A DNA stretch of 32,334 nucleotides. It comes from Pyrinomonadaceae bacterium (GTDB taxonomy: Bacteria > Acidobacteriota > Blastocatellia > Pyrinomonadales > Pyrinomonadaceae). The stretch lies in NCBI GenBank assembly GCA_025054715.1, contig JANWYH010000005.1, positions 1-32,334 on the forward strand. Direction: 5' to 3'. The notes beneath the pieces are model-generated. The model was given only the letters and a program-made list of their open reading frames with translations, was not told where the DNA came from and made no database searches. This document shows positions 15,430 to 24,170 of the stretch, piece by piece (position 1 is the stretch's first letter; every line of letters begins with the position of its first letter). Made by a program: the position numbers and the translations under genes.

Positions 15430-16740
15430 ATGAAGAAGCTTACTTTGATTTTTTTCTTGGCTGTAGCCGTTGTATGCCAAGAGAAACCGGTTGCGTTTGT
15501 CAACGCAAAAGTAATTCCTATAGTGGGACAACCCATAGAAAAAGGCGTTTTGATAATACAAAATGGTAAAATAGTCTCAGTTGGAGCTGTCGGCAGCGTA
15601 TCAATTCCAAAAGATGCCGAAATCAGAGACGTAAGCGGTAAGGTAATAATGCCCGGACTCGTTGATACGCATAGCCACATCGGTGAAGTGTCAGGAGCAG
15701 ATGGTTCAAGTCCGATTCAGCCCGATGTGCGCGTTTTGGACTCTATAAACGTGCGTTCTTCCAGCATTCAACGGGCACAAGCAGGCGGAATAACCACGGT
15801 TAATGTGATGCCAGGCTCAGGTCATCTAAATAGCGGTCAGACCCTTTACCTTAAATTACGAGACGGCGCAAACAAAATAGAAGATCTCCTAATATACACG
15901 GACGAAGGAAGAATTGCTGGCGGGATGAAATTTGCTAACGGTACCAACAGCCTTAGAACCGGTGGAGGCAACTTTCCTGGCACTCGTGCAAAATCGGCAG
16001 CACTTTTTCGTGAGCAGTTAATCAAGGCTCAAGAATATAGAGAAAAAATCAGAAGAGCAGGAGACGATAAGTCGAAACTGCCCGCACGCGATCTCACAAT
16101 GGAAGCTTTGGTTGAAGTACTCGATGGCAAACGCATAGTTCATTTTCATACGCACCGACACGATGACATAATCACGGTGCTACGTCTTCAAAAGGAATTT
16201 GGGTTCAGAGTAGTTTTACATCACGTTTCAGAGGCATGGAAGGTAGCCGAAGAAATAGCAAAAGCAAAGGTACCATCTTCGATAATCATAATAGATTCGC
16301 CTGGTGGGAAACTCGAGACTATGGATATTTCAATGACAAACGGTGCCGCACTTGAAAAAGCTGGTGCTTTAGTAGGCTTTCATACTGACGATTACATAAC
16401 TGATTCTAGGCTCTTCCTGCGGTCAGCTGGTCTTGCAGTAAGAAATGGCATGTCAAGAGAAAAAGCTCTGTATGCTATGACAATGGCTGGAGCCATCATG
16501 CTTGATCTTGAAAAACGCATAGGCTCGCTAGAACCCGGCAAAGACGCTGATTTTATAATTCTCTCTGGCGATCCATTAAGCGTTTATACAAAGGTTCTTG
16601 AAACCTGGGTAGAAGGAAAAAAAGTCTTTGATCGAAGCGATCCGAAAGATTACTTGATTGCCGTAGGTGGCTACGGAGCTTCTGAAGATCGTCACGCTCA
16701 CATAGATTGTTTTGAAGATGTAGGAGGTGAAAACAAATGA
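15430..16740 (+). CDS. Exported amidohydrolase (imidazolonepropionase-like), metal ligands present
   Basis: An N-terminal secretion signal (MKKLTLIFFLAVAVVC) is followed by a composite beta-sandwich/TIM-barrel metal hydrolase of 436 residues. The metal-site pattern is complete: HSH (His81, His83) in GLVDTHSH, a histidine-rich strand VHFHTHRHDD (His238-His244), LHH (His264, His265) and HTDD (His318, Asp320). The closing beta-sandwich signature is LEPGKDADFIILSGDPL. Relatives hydrolyse cyclic amides, imides or dipeptides; the substrate here is unknown. It overlaps the next gene, a degenerate paralogue, by 4 bp (ATGA), which suggests the two act together in the periplasm. The Shine-Dalgarno is GAGGAGA. 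Confidence 0.88.
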   Translation: MKKLTLIFFLAVAVVCQEKPVAFVNAKVIPIVGQPIEKGVLIIQNGKIVSVGAVGSVSIPKDAEIRDVSGKVIMPGLVDTHSHIGEVSGADGSSPIQPDVRVLDSINVRSSSIQRAQAGGITTVNVMPGSGHLNSGQTLYLKLRDGANKIEDLLIYTDEGRIAGGMKFANGTNSLRTGGGNFPGTRAKSAALFREQLIKAQEYREKIRRAGDDKSKLPARDLTMEALVEVLDGKRIVHFHTHRHDDIITVLRLQKEFGFRVVLHHVSEAWKVAEEIAKAKVPSSIIIIDSPGGKLETMDISMTNGAALEKAGALVGFHTDDYITDSRLFLRSAGLAVRNGMSREKALYAMTMAGAIMLDLEKRIGSLEPGKDADFIILSGDPLSVYTKVLETWVEGKKVFDRSDPKDYLIAVGGYGASEDRHAHIDCFEDVGGENK

Positions 16741-17921
16741 GAAAACTTCTTGTAATAGCTATTACGTTTTTCGCTCTTGCTAGAATTGATGCGCAAATTG
16801 CAGTTAAAGGTGAGATTATATGGACAATGGCTGGTGAAAACATTCAAAACGGAGTTGTTTTAATCGGCACAAATGGAAAGATAGAAGCTGTAGGACCTGC
16901 AACTCAAATCAAAATCCCTGCTGGCTATAGGGTTTTATCTGCAAAAGTAGTAACACCCGGCTTAATTGACGCTCACTCTGTCATAGGGCTTTCAGGTTAT
17001 CTTAACCAACCTCACGACCAGATGCAGCTCGATGCCTCCTCGCCCATTCAACCAGAGCTTCGAGCAATCGATGCATATAATTCCGAAGAAAAACTAGTCG
17101 AATGGGTAAGACAATATGGCGTCACAACGATTCATACAGGACATGCTCCAGCGGCTTTGGTTTCAGGTCAAACAATGATTGCAAAAACCTTTGGACGCAC
17201 GATAGAAGAAGTTACCTTAGTTCCTACAGCGACGATTGCCGTAACGCTAGGTCAAGCCGGTCTTGCAGGACAAGGTCGCTCGCCCGGAACAAGAGCAAAG
17301 GCAGCCGCTATGCTGCGCTCAGAACTCATAAAGGCTCAGTCTTACAAACCTGATTCTTCAAGAGACTTAAAACAAGAAATGTGGCAAAAAGTTTTGAAAC
17401 GAGAAATTCCGCTTCTCGTAACTGCCCACAAAGCTCAAGACATAATGACCGCTCTCCGCATAGCGAAGGAATTCAACATAAGAGTAATTCTCGATGGAGC
17501 TAGTGAAGCCTATCTTTTAATTGATGAAATAAAGCAAGCAGGTGTGCCAGTAATTATACACCCGACAATGTATCGAGCAAGCGGCGATGCGCAAAATCTC
17601 TCTATGGAAACTGCAGCAAAGCTTCGAGCTGCTGGAATTCAGGTAGCTCTTCAAAGCGGATATGAAACGTATGTTCCGAAAACTAGAGTTGTTCTATTTG
17701 AAGCTGCAATAGCCGCAGCAAACGGACTTTCTCAAAAAGATGCACTTGCTACTATCACAATAGATGCGGCTAGAATCTTAGGAATAGCTGACCGTGTAGG
17801 CTCGATCGAAGTAGGTAAAGATGGCGATTTAGCGCTTTTCGATGGCGATCCATTTGAATACACAACTCATTGCATCGGAACCATCATCAATGGCAAAGTC
17901 GCTAGTGACGTTGTTAGATGA
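16737..17921 (+). CDS. Exported amidohydrolase paralogue with lost metal ligands
   Basis: This 394-residue protein has a signal peptide (MRKLLVIAITFFALARIDAQ) and the same fold as its upstream neighbour, with closely matching segments: TPGLIDAH, SPIQPELRAID, SPGTRAKAAAMLR, and VGSIEVGKDGDLALFDGDPF. The metal ligands are eroded. The HxH is HSV (His80, Val82), the His-rich strand keeps a single histidine (His231), the LHH pair is LDG (253-254), and the HTDDY motif is QSGYE (306-310). It is therefore unlikely to bind the usual binuclear metal centre and may be a structural or regulatory partner, or use another chemistry. It is translationally coupled to the first gene by ATGA. A pseudogene is unlikely because the frame is intact and conserved. 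Confidence 0.85.
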   Translation: MRKLLVIAITFFALARIDAQIAVKGEIIWTMAGENIQNGVVLIGTNGKIEAVGPATQIKIPAGYRVLSAKVVTPGLIDAHSVIGLSGYLNQPHDQMQLDASSPIQPELRAIDAYNSEEKLVEWVRQYGVTTIHTGHAPAALVSGQTMIAKTFGRTIEEVTLVPTATIAVTLGQAGLAGQGRSPGTRAKAAAMLRSELIKAQSYKPDSSRDLKQEMWQKVLKREIPLLVTAHKAQDIMTALRIAKEFNIRVILDGASEAYLLIDEIKQAGVPVIIHPTMYRASGDAQNLSMETAAKLRAAGIQVALQSGYETYVPKTRVVLFEAAIAAANGLSQKDALATITIDAARILGIADRVGSIEVGKDGDLALFDGDPFEYTTHCIGTIINGKVASDVVR

Positions 17922-17924
17922 ACT

Positions 17925-17953
17925 TTTACAGCTTTTTAGCTTTGATGTAAAAT
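17925..17953 (+). promoter_or_regulatory. Promoter of the four-helix membrane protein gene
   Basis: TTTACA (17925-17930), a 17-bp spacer and TAAAAT (17948-17953) begin 4 bp after the amidohydrolase stop. They give a leader of about 30 nt with AAGGGAG before the ATG, so this gene has its own promoter. Confidence 0.6.
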
Positions 17954-17990
17954 TTACCTGAAACCAATTAAAACAAAAGGGAGAAAAAAT

Positions 17991-18353
17991 ATGCCTAGAG
18001 CTGCGGTTATCTGTGGTCTATTACTCGTTCTAGTCGGCGCAATCGGCTACGGTTATGGTTTGGTTGAAGGCTCGGCAAGCTTTACTGCACTGATACCGGC
18101 AGGCTTCGGCGTTATCCTTCTTATTCTTGGCTTTCTATCTGAAAAGAAAGAAAACCTACGTAAAACACTAATGCACACTGCTGTTCTAGTAGCCTTTATT
18201 GGCTTTCTTGTTCCACTGCTTAGAATACTGTCGAATATAGGCAACTTCACCTTCAACTTTGCGGCTTCAATGCTTATTGCAATGACCTTGATATGCCTCG
18301 TGTTTGTAATCCTCGGAGTCAAGTCATTCGTTGAAGCACGCCGAAAATCTTAA
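17991..18353 (+). CDS. Small four-helix membrane protein, unknown
   Basis: This 120-residue protein has four predicted membrane helices in two hairpins (about residues 5-23, 29-48, 61-80 and 88-110). A charged cytoplasmic-type loop SEKKENLRKT joins the hairpins, and the tail is basic (EARRKS). The start is supported by an AAGGGAG site. I do not recognise a named family. It sits between the amidohydrolase pair and the Spy-like gene, with its own promoter and a terminator-like hairpin after it. Confidence 0.75.
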   Translation: MPRAAVICGLLLVLVGAIGYGYGLVEGSASFTALIPAGFGVILLILGFLSEKKENLRKTLMHTAVLVAFIGFLVPLLRILSNIGNFTFNFAASMLIAMTLICLVFVILGVKSFVEARRKS

Positions 18354-18389
18354 ATCTTTCAAAAACTTTCAAAAAAAAACTCTGTCCTA

Positions 18390-18408
18390 GGGCGAAAATT
18401 TTTCGCCC
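18390..18408 (+). terminator. Probable terminator after the membrane protein gene
   Basis: GGGCGAA (18390-18396) pairs with TTCGCCC (18402-18408) around AATTT. The tail (AATCTTTACTTTTTC) is T-rich but interrupted, so termination strength is uncertain. Confidence 0.55.
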
Positions 18409-18429
18409 AATCTTTACTTTTTCGTGTCT

Positions 18430-18457
18430 TATAAATTAGAAACGGTAAAAAACCGTT
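18430..18457 (+). promoter_or_regulatory. -10 box and 5'-end hairpin of the Spy-like gene
   Basis: TATAAA (18430-18435) is a plausible -10, placing the transcript start near 18442. AACGGT (18441-18446) and ACCGTT (18452-18457) would then form a stem-loop at the very 5' end of the mRNA, a known stabilising arrangement. No good -35 is visible. Function is inference. Confidence 0.4.
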
Positions 18458-18486
18458 GAAAATTCCGAAGGAAAGGAGAAAGACTT

Positions 18487-18948
18487 ATGCAAAGAGTGTT
18501 TTATGCATTTTCGGTTTTTATTCTTGGATTGTTTTGCCTGAATTCTACCTTTGCTCAAAAAGCAGAGCGAAAGATGCCAATTTTTAGCGACAAATGGGCT
18601 GAACAAGTCGGTCTTACCGAAGATCAAAGAAACCAAATAAGGCAAATTCTTGAAAACGAAAGAGCCAAACTTCAGCCTCTTAAGCAAGAGCAACGCCAGA
18701 TCCTATTTCAAATGAAAGATTTAGGAAAGAACGGATACTTTGACGAAGCTCTTGCTAATCAGCTCGCAACAAGAAAAGCCGAAATAGATAAGCAAATCAC
18801 AATTGAGCGCCTTAGAACCAAAGCTTCTATCTTTTCGTTATTAACTCCAGAACAAAGAGAAAAAGCTCAACAGTTTCGACCTCGTTTCGGGGAAAAGTTT
18901 CAAAAATTCCGAAAAGGCAAAAAAGAATTGCCTCCGATGGAGCAATAA
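18487..18948 (+). CDS. Periplasmic Spy/CpxP-like LTxxQ protein
   Basis: This 153-residue protein has a signal peptide (cleavage after TFA, residue 23) and a long helical body. Two LTxxQ motifs, LTEDQ (43-47) and LTPEQ (119-123), are the mark of the Spy/CpxP/CnrX fold. Spy and CpxP are periplasmic chaperones or stress regulators, and CnrX and ZraP relatives bind metals. The middle is charged and coiled-coil-like, with no cysteines and few histidines in the mature part, so metal sensing is not favoured. The tail is basic (FRKGKKELPPMEQ). AAAGGAG precedes the ATG and a strong terminator follows, so it is transcribed alone. A stress-induced envelope chaperone is the best guess. Confidence 0.82.
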   Translation: MQRVFYAFSVFILGLFCLNSTFAQKAERKMPIFSDKWAEQVGLTEDQRNQIRQILENERAKLQPLKQEQRQILFQMKDLGKNGYFDEALANQLATRKAEIDKQITIERLRTKASIFSLLTPEQREKAQQFRPRFGEKFQKFRKGKKELPPMEQ

Positions 18949-18970
18949 CAAAGAAAGCTCTACCCTCAAA

Positions 18971-18999
18971 AAGACAGGCTCCTTGCCTGTCTTTTTTTT
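18971..18999 (+). terminator. Rho-independent terminator of the Spy-like gene
   Basis: AAGACAGGC (18971-18979) pairs with GCCTGTCTT (18985-18993) around TCCTT and runs into a T tract to 18999. Confidence 0.9.
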
Positions 19000-19064
19000 G
19001 CATACAAGCAACCCTTTTTTCACTTTTCATCTTCGAAAGGATTTGTAGTTTTTTTATAGAAAAG

Positions 19065-19349
19065 ATGCCAACAAAGATAACGCAAGTAGAAGATACGGAA
19101 AGAGGAAAAACGATCTTGAGAGTCGAAGGTTCTCTGACACTCGAGGATGCTATTTTGCTAGAAAAAATAGCCCTCGAAATGAGGGAAGAGCTTCAAAGGA
19201 ATATAACACTCGACCTTGCTGACATTGATTTCCTTGATAGCGAAAGTGCTTCCGTCTTGAAAAAACTATCGCAAGAAGACGGATTTGAAATAGAAGGACT
19301 TGAGTTTTTTCTTCAAAATGCAATCTCTCAAGCTGAAAGGCAAGGCTAG
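19065..19349 (+). CDS. STAS-domain protein (anti-sigma antagonist-like)
   Basis: This 94-residue protein consists of a STAS fold. An N-terminal strand (ILRVEGSLTLEDA) is followed by a helix, then the conserved strand-turn NITLDLADIDFLDSESASVLKKL, which aligns with the LDLS...MDSSG phospho-site loop of SpoIIAA/RsbV. The serine after the Asp is kept, so phosphorylation by an anti-sigma kinase is possible; the usual following Ser/Thr-Gly is Glu-Ser. No kinase, phosphatase or sigma gene is near. The start is uncertain: ATG 19065 has only a weak GAAAAG upstream and a TATAGA box 4 nt away. Its 3' end overlaps the convergent thpR by 4 bp. Confidence 0.75.
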   Translation: MPTKITQVEDTERGKTILRVEGSLTLEDAILLEKIALEMREELQRNITLDLADIDFLDSESASVLKKLSQEDGFEIEGLEFFLQNAISQAERQG

Positions 19350-19921
19350 AATGATTGATTTAGTTTGTGCTTCGAGACGATTGAATATCTCGAACCTTCT
19401 CTCAAAAGTTGACTTTCATAGATAACCACTTCTGAAACCTGAAATTCGCCGCCTAAGAAGCCTCTTCTTAAATGTTCCTGCAAAAGCTCAGAAGCTAGCT
19501 CCGGTTGGCGAATTCTACCTATTGTCAAGTGAGCCTTAAAATCTCTATTTTCAGATTTAAATCCGACTTTTTGACATTCAAGATCCAAAATCTTTTGAAG
19601 CCGCTCCAAACATCCTGAATTATCGCTCACACCAAGCCACAAAACTCTAGGGTAAGATTTTGAACCGAAAAAACCTGTCCCGGATATTTCTATTGTGAAA
19701 GGAGTAAAATCTCTAGCAACGTCAGAAACGACCTTTTCAAGCCATTTTACCTTCTTTAACTCTATCTCGCCAAGAAATTTAAGCGTCAGATGAAGTTTTT
19801 CCTTGCGCTCCCAACCAACCTTCAAGTTACTAAAGGCTTGTCTTAACTCTTCGATGTATTGAGCAACTTTGAGTTGTATCTCTTCAGAAAGATCCACCGC
19901 AACGAAAATTCGCTTTTTCAT
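19346..19921 (-). CDS. thpR: RNA 2',3'-cyclic phosphodiesterase (ThpR/LigT, 2H family)
   Basis: This 191-residue 2H phosphoesterase carries both HxTx motifs, HLTL (His44, Thr46) and HLTI (His131, Thr133), in the contexts EKLHLTLKFLGE and FKAHLTIGR that typify ThpR. The enzyme opens 2',3'-cyclic phosphates on RNA ends and was first described as a tRNA ligase (LigT) in vitro. The N-terminus RIFVAVDL also matches the family. It lies 8 bp after the ABC ATPase gene and is probably at the end of that operon. A functional link to efflux is not evident. Confidence 0.92.
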   Translation of the reverse strand: MKKRIFVAVDLSEEIQLKVAQYIEELRQAFSNLKVGWERKEKLHLTLKFLGEIELKKVKWLEKVVSDVARDFTPFTIEISGTGFFGSKSYPRVLWLGVSDNSGCLERLQKILDLECQKVGFKSENRDFKAHLTIGRIRQPELASELLQEHLRRGFLGGEFQVSEVVIYESQLLREGSRYSIVSKHKLNQSF

Positions 19922-19929
19922 TTTCAGAA

Positions 19930-20643
19930 TTAGCCTACGCTGACAACGTTTGGAACATCACTTTCAATTTTTCCATCTCTGATTGTTATTATTCTGTGAG
20001 CACGCGCAGCAATGTCTTGTTCGTGTGTAACAACAATAATCGTATTTCCTTCTGCATGTAACTTCTCAAACAAAGACATTATTTCTGCGCTAGTTTTCGA
20101 ATCAAGTGCTCCTGTCGGCTCATCTGCAAGTAGAATAGAAGGATGGTTTACAAGTGCTCTTGCAATTGCGACTCTTTGACGCTGTCCTCCCGAAAGTTCG
20201 TTAGGACGATGATTTGCTCTATCAGTTAACTCAACAGAATGCAAGGCTTGAAGCGCCATTTCGCGACGCTGAGAAGCAGGAATTCCAGCGTAAATTAGCG
20301 GCAGTTCAACATTTTGAAGTGCTGTAGCTCTAGGCAGTAAATTAAACGTCTGAAAAACAAAACCTATTTCTTTGTTGCGTATTTGGGCTAGCTGATCATC
20401 ATTCATTTCGGATACAAGAGTGCTATTTAGCCAGTATTTACCTTTTGTAGGCGTATCTAAGCACCCTATTATATTCATCAAGGTAGATTTTCCTGAGCCT
20501 GAAGGTCCTACGATCGCTACGTACTCACCTTTTTTAACCTGAAGGTAAACTCCGCGTAAAGCATGAATCTCCTCGACCCCCATCTTGTATGTGCGCCAAA
20601 CATCTTCCATTTTTATTAACACTTTATCTGTTTTATCAAACAT
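19930..20643 (-). CDS. ABC transporter ATPase, MacB/LolD type
   Basis: This is the nucleotide-binding subunit of the lipoprotein/macrolide-export type. It shows Walker [10 protein letters not shown] (about 46-54), the Q-loop [22 protein letters not shown], the signature [15 protein letters not shown], Walker [14 protein letters not shown] and the switch histidine in VVTHEQD. The Y-K-MG...ALRGV start and the PTGALDS box are typical of MacB/LolD ATPases. I choose ATG 20643, one base after the adaptor stop, over an upstream in-frame GTG at 20685 that would overlap the adaptor by 41 bp; this gives 237 residues. No MacB-type permease follows, which is unusual because the adaptor, ATPase and permease normally sit together. 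Confidence 0.92.
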   Translation of the reverse strand: MFDKTDKVLIKMEDVWRTYKMGVEEIHALRGVYLQVKKGEYVAIVGPSGSGKSTLMNIIGCLDTPTKGKYWLNSTLVSEMNDDQLAQIRNKEIGFVFQTFNLLPRATALQNVELPLIYAGIPASQRREMALQALHSVELTDRANHRPNELSGGQRQRVAIARALVNHPSILLADEPTGALDSKTSAEIMSLFEKLHAEGNTIIVVTHEQDIAARAHRIITIRDGKIESDVPNVVSVG

Positions 20644-20644
20644 A

Positions 20645-22183
20645 TCACGAATCGTTAGAACCCTTTTTGATCTTGACAAAGTCACCGTCTTTTATGGTCC
20701 TGAGGGTTTTGCTAGGACCAGTTATTAACTCCTGACCTTCTTCAAGCCCTGAAGTAATCTCTATCTCAGTTTCTCCTGACACGCCGGTCGTAACTTCAAC
20801 AAACTTAGCCCTGTCTCTTTCGACAATATAAACTCCCTTGGGAGGTTTGGTTTTTTCCTCTGCTTGCTGAGGCGTCGGAGTTTCCACTTGCTTTTCTACT
20901 ATGGCTTGGATTGGAATAGCAATCACGTTTTCGACAGTTTTCGTAAAAATAGTAGCCGTGGCATTCATCCCGGGTCTAAGACCATCTTTGACTTTGTCCG
21001 GAATTTCCTTTAATTGAATAACTACTCGAAATTCTTTAGATTCCTGCACATTTATATTTGTAGAAAGTCCGCCTGTAGTTTGAGATTTCCCCAATGCAAG
21101 AGGGGTTTTTTGTGTTACTTCACCCAAAATTTCTGTTTCTGGAAAGGCATCTACACGAATAGTTGCCCTTTGCCCGACTTCTACCTTGTCAATTTCAGTT
21201 TCGCTTACCTTCACTTCAACGTTTATTGTGGACATATCCGCAATTGTAAGAAGCGGAGTTGTTGAAAGTCCTGCAACGGCAAAAGTTCCCACTTTTGAAG
21301 GAATGTCTGCGATTATTCCATTGATTGGGGCAAGCTGTAAGGTCTTATCTCTTTGGCTTTTTTGACCTCGAAAGAGTGCAGCTTGCTGCTCAGCCCTTTT
21401 TGCGCTTGATTCGGCATTCAGATCGGCAGCTTTGACGGCTCTTTCAGCATCCCTTACTGCAACTTCTTGCTGAGAGACTCTAGCTCGAAGCTCCTTCACT
21501 CTTGCTTCCGCCTCACTTACGGCCAACTGTTGACTTCTTAGTCTTGCTTCAGCGTTTCTTAAAGCCGTTTCAGCGGTAGCGAGACGATCTCTGGCTTGAT
21601 CATACTCAGAACGAGAAATTACGTTGCTTTCTAAAAGTTCTTCAGCTCTTCTTAACTCTCTTCTCGCTGCATTAACTTCGATTTGCGCTCGATCTACCTC
21701 CGTTTGCGCTGTAACAACTTGTTGACGAGCCGTTGCAACTTGTTGAACGGCTGCATCTACAGAGGCTTGAGCTGCGGTTAATGCTTCTCGCGCTTGTGAT
21801 AATTGATTTTGTGCAGCGAGAACCTGAGAACGAGCTACCTGAGCTTCTGTCTGTGCTGCCTGCAAAGATGCAAATTGTGCATCAGTGCTATACTGAAGCT
21901 GCGTCGGATCAAGCCTTACAAGCGGCTGACCTTTCACGACATAATCGCCCTCTTTAACGTATATCTCCTCAATTCTTCCTTGGACTTCGCTCGTTAAATT
22001 TATGAACTGTATTGGACGAACTTCTCCCGATGCGGTCACAGTTGAGACCAACTTTGCTTTTCTAGCAACCTTAACAGTAGTCACTTCCGCAATATCTTGT
22101 CTAGTCGCTAAAATTGCTCCTATTATCAGAAATAGAAGCAGTATAGACACAACAGTTACAATAACTATTTTTCTTTTATTCAT
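20645..22183 (-). CDS. HlyD/MacA-family periplasmic adaptor
   Basis: This 512-residue protein is anchored by one N-terminal membrane helix (about 5-27). After the first half-lipoyl segment ([40 protein letters not shown]) comes a very long alanine/glutamine-rich coiled-coil hairpin, about residues 80-275. The matching lipoyl half ([20 protein letters not shown]) and beta-barrel domains follow, ending with [16 protein letters not shown]. This is the MacA-type adaptor that bridges an inner-membrane ABC pump and an outer-membrane channel. The hairpin is longer than in E. coli MacA and has heptad-like A/Q/R repeats. The gene is followed by the ATPase, with the stop one base before the ATG. Confidence 0.92.
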   Translation of the reverse strand: MNKRKIVIVTVVSILLLFLIIGAILATRQDIAEVTTVKVARKAKLVSTVTASGEVRPIQFINLTSEVQGRIEEIYVKEGDYVVKGQPLVRLDPTQLQYSTDAQFASLQAAQTEAQVARSQVLAAQNQLSQAREALTAAQASVDAAVQQVATARQQVVTAQTEVDRAQIEVNAARRELRRAEELLESNVISRSEYDQARDRLATAETALRNAEARLRSQQLAVSEAEARVKELRARVSQQEVAVRDAERAVKAADLNAESSAKRAEQQAALFRGQKSQRDKTLQLAPINGIIADIPSKVGTFAVAGLSTTPLLTIADMSTINVEVKVSETEIDKVEVGQRATIRVDAFPETEILGEVTQKTPLALGKSQTTGGLSTNINVQESKEFRVVIQLKEIPDKVKDGLRPGMNATATIFTKTVENVIAIPIQAIVEKQVETPTPQQAEEKTKPPKGVYIVERDRAKFVEVTTGVSGETEIEITSGLEEGQELITGPSKTLRTIKDGDFVKIKKGSNDS

Positions 22184-22251
22184 AAGCTTTTGGCATTGAT
22201 TTTTGCTTCTGTCAGAAGTTACGATTTTACGAGTCTAATGGTTTCAAAAAG

Positions 22252-24063
22252 TTATTCCCGCGTGTCTAATCTTATGCCCAGCTCTTTTAATTGAGATTCT
22301 TCTACCAAACTTGGTGAATCTATCATCAAGTCCTGCCCGGATGAAGTCTTTGGAAATGCCATCACATCACGGATATTTTCTGTCCCACAGATTATCATGC
22401 AGGTTCTTTCTATACCCGCAGCAAATCCTCCATGAGGTGGCGCTCCGTAGTCAAGAGCTTCAAGGAAAAAGCCAAAGCGCTCTATAGCGGTTTCGTTGCT
22501 CAAGCCTATAGCTTTAAAGTTTAGCTCTTGTAGCCTTCTTTGATGAATACGTATCGAACCGCCGGCACACTCGTATCCATTGATTACGGCATCATATGCC
22601 TTTGCTCTTATCTTGCCAAGCAGTTCGCGTTCGCCTTTTTCGACAGCTCGATAAAAAAGCTCTACATCCTCATCCATGGGAGCAGTAAACGGATGGTGGG
22701 CTGCTTCATATTCGCACGTGTCTTCATTATATTCAAACATAGGAAATTCAGTTATAAGGACGGGTTTATATGAATTTCTATCTATAAGATTTTCCGTCTC
22801 GGCTATTTCTGTTCTCAAGGCTCCTAGAGATGATGCAACCACCTTCTTTTTACCCGCAACTATCAAAACCGCATCGCCTTTTTCTGCCTTTACTTTAGAG
22901 GCTATCTCTTCAACCTTTGCCTCACCTAAAGCTTTCATCAAAGAAGAAGAAGTCTCATCTGCTAGTTTTATCCATGCTAATCCTCCAGCACCGTAGCGTT
23001 TGGTTAGCTGTTGTAATTCATCGAGTCTTTTTCTAGAATAATCTGCGCGCCCTTTGACGACTATTGCTTTTACTTGACCGCCGCTTGCAACTGCTGATGT
23101 AAATGGAGCAAAGCCGTCATTTTTGAATAAGTCTGATATATCCTGAAGTTCCATTCCGAAACGTAAGTCAGGCTTGTCAGTCCCGAATCTTTCAATCGCC
23201 TCTTTGTAAGTCAAACGTGGAAATTGTTCTGGCAAATCAACATCAATTAGTTTAAAAACACTTCTGAAAACACCTTCAATTATCCTGTAAATCATTTCCT
23301 GATTTGCGAAAGACATTTCCACATCTAACTGCGTAAACTCAGGCTGGCGATCAGCACGTAAATCTTCGTCTCGAAAACATCTTGCTATTTGGTAATACCT
23401 ATCTAATCCGGCTATCATGCAGATTTGCTTTAGAATCTGCGGAGATTGAGGAAGAGCATAAAATTTTCCTTTGTAAACACGCGACGGAACAAGAAAATCG
23501 CGAGCACCTTCGGGCGTTGACTTTAGCAAGATCGGAGTCTCTATCTCGATAAACCCTAGTGAATCCATATACTCGCGAATTTTACGAATCACCTGCGCAC
23601 GCATTATTAAGTTTTTCTGTAGTCTCTGTCTTCTAAGATCAAGATAGCGATACTTCAATCTCAACTCCTCACTTGCTAGATTCTGCGAGCCGGCTTTTTC
23701 TATTTCAAAAGGCAAAGTCTTCGATTCATTCAAAATCAGAATCTCATCCGCTAGAACCTCAATTCTGCCAGTTGGTATTTTCGGATTAACGGCTGAGTCC
23801 GAACGTGCTACAACAGAACCCTTAACTGCTACAACATACTCATTTCTTACTTGCTTTGCCTTTGCATGAGCTTGAGGAGCTACATCTTCACTAATAACAA
23901 TCTGCGTTATTCCCTCGCGATCCCTTAGGTCCAAAAAGGTAAAGATACCAAAGTCGCGCTTTCTTGCAACCCAACCCATTAAAACTACTCTTTCGCCAAC
24001 ATTTTTAACGTCAAGCTCACCGCACGTGTGAGTTCTTTCAAGATTACCTAGACTGTCAAGCAT
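22252..24063 (-). CDS. aspS: Aspartyl-tRNA synthetase
   Basis: This class II synthetase charges tRNA-Asp (and possibly tRNA-Asn) in the cytoplasm. The OB-fold anticodon domain starts at RTHTCGELDVKNVGERVVLMGWVARKRDFG. Motif 2 reads FRDEDLRADRQPEFTQLDVEMSF. The bacterial GAD insertion follows, and motif 3 reads GGFAAGIERTCMIICG, ending with IRDVMAFPKTSSGQDLM. I choose the ATG at 24063 (603 residues) over an ATG at 24084, because an extended -10 box lies between them and overlaps the upstream ATG. Discrimination between tRNA-Asp and tRNA-Asn cannot be decided here, and no gatCAB genes are visible. The macA-like gene follows after 68 bp. Confidence 0.95.
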   Translation of the reverse strand: MLDSLGNLERTHTCGELDVKNVGERVVLMGWVARKRDFGIFTFLDLRDREGITQIVISEDVAPQAHAKAKQVRNEYVVAVKGSVVARSDSAVNPKIPTGRIEVLADEILILNESKTLPFEIEKAGSQNLASEELRLKYRYLDLRRQRLQKNLIMRAQVIRKIREYMDSLGFIEIETPILLKSTPEGARDFLVPSRVYKGKFYALPQSPQILKQICMIAGLDRYYQIARCFRDEDLRADRQPEFTQLDVEMSFANQEMIYRIIEGVFRSVFKLIDVDLPEQFPRLTYKEAIERFGTDKPDLRFGMELQDISDLFKNDGFAPFTSAVASGGQVKAIVVKGRADYSRKRLDELQQLTKRYGAGGLAWIKLADETSSSLMKALGEAKVEEIASKVKAEKGDAVLIVAGKKKVVASSLGALRTEIAETENLIDRNSYKPVLITEFPMFEYNEDTCEYEAAHHPFTAPMDEDVELFYRAVEKGERELLGKIRAKAYDAVINGYECAGGSIRIHQRRLQELNFKAIGLSNETAIERFGFFLEALDYGAPPHGGFAAGIERTCMIICGTENIRDVMAFPKTSSGQDLMIDSPSLVEESQLKELGIRLDTRE

Positions 24064-24074
24064 AGAAAGTTTTA

Positions 24075-24083
24075 ATTTTAGCA
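24075..24083 (-). promoter_or_regulatory. Extended -10 promoter of aspS
   Basis: On the minus strand TGC-TAAAAT (24083-24075) is an extended -10. The box ends 11 nt before the ATG at 24063, giving a leader of only a few bases. No strong -35 is visible. Confidence 0.45.
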
Positions 24084-24128
24084 TAGCACTAACGGAAAAA
24101 CCGAACCTACAAAAGCATCATTATTAAG

Positions 24129-24156
24129 TTGACAATAACACTAGAAAAGATAAACT
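24129..24156 (+). promoter_or_regulatory. Strong promoter of the unknown helical-protein gene
   Basis: A perfect TTGACA (24129-24134), a 16-bp spacer and TAAACT (24151-24156) precede GGGGAAG and the ATG at 24171. This promoter shows that in-frame start codons at 24129 or further left are not used. Confidence 0.65.
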
Positions 24157-24170
24157 TTTCTTTGGGGAAG

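Noticed and set aside
15298-15680. Two minus-strand open frames across the start of the first amidohydrolase
   Set aside because: They are antisense to a gene with clear family motifs and a good ribosome site, and they show no domain-like composition.
20644-20685. Longer N-terminus of the MacB/LolD-type ATPase from GTG 20685
   Set aside because: The ATG at 20643, one base past the adaptor stop, gives the normal family length and coupling; the extra 14 residues overlap the adaptor gene.
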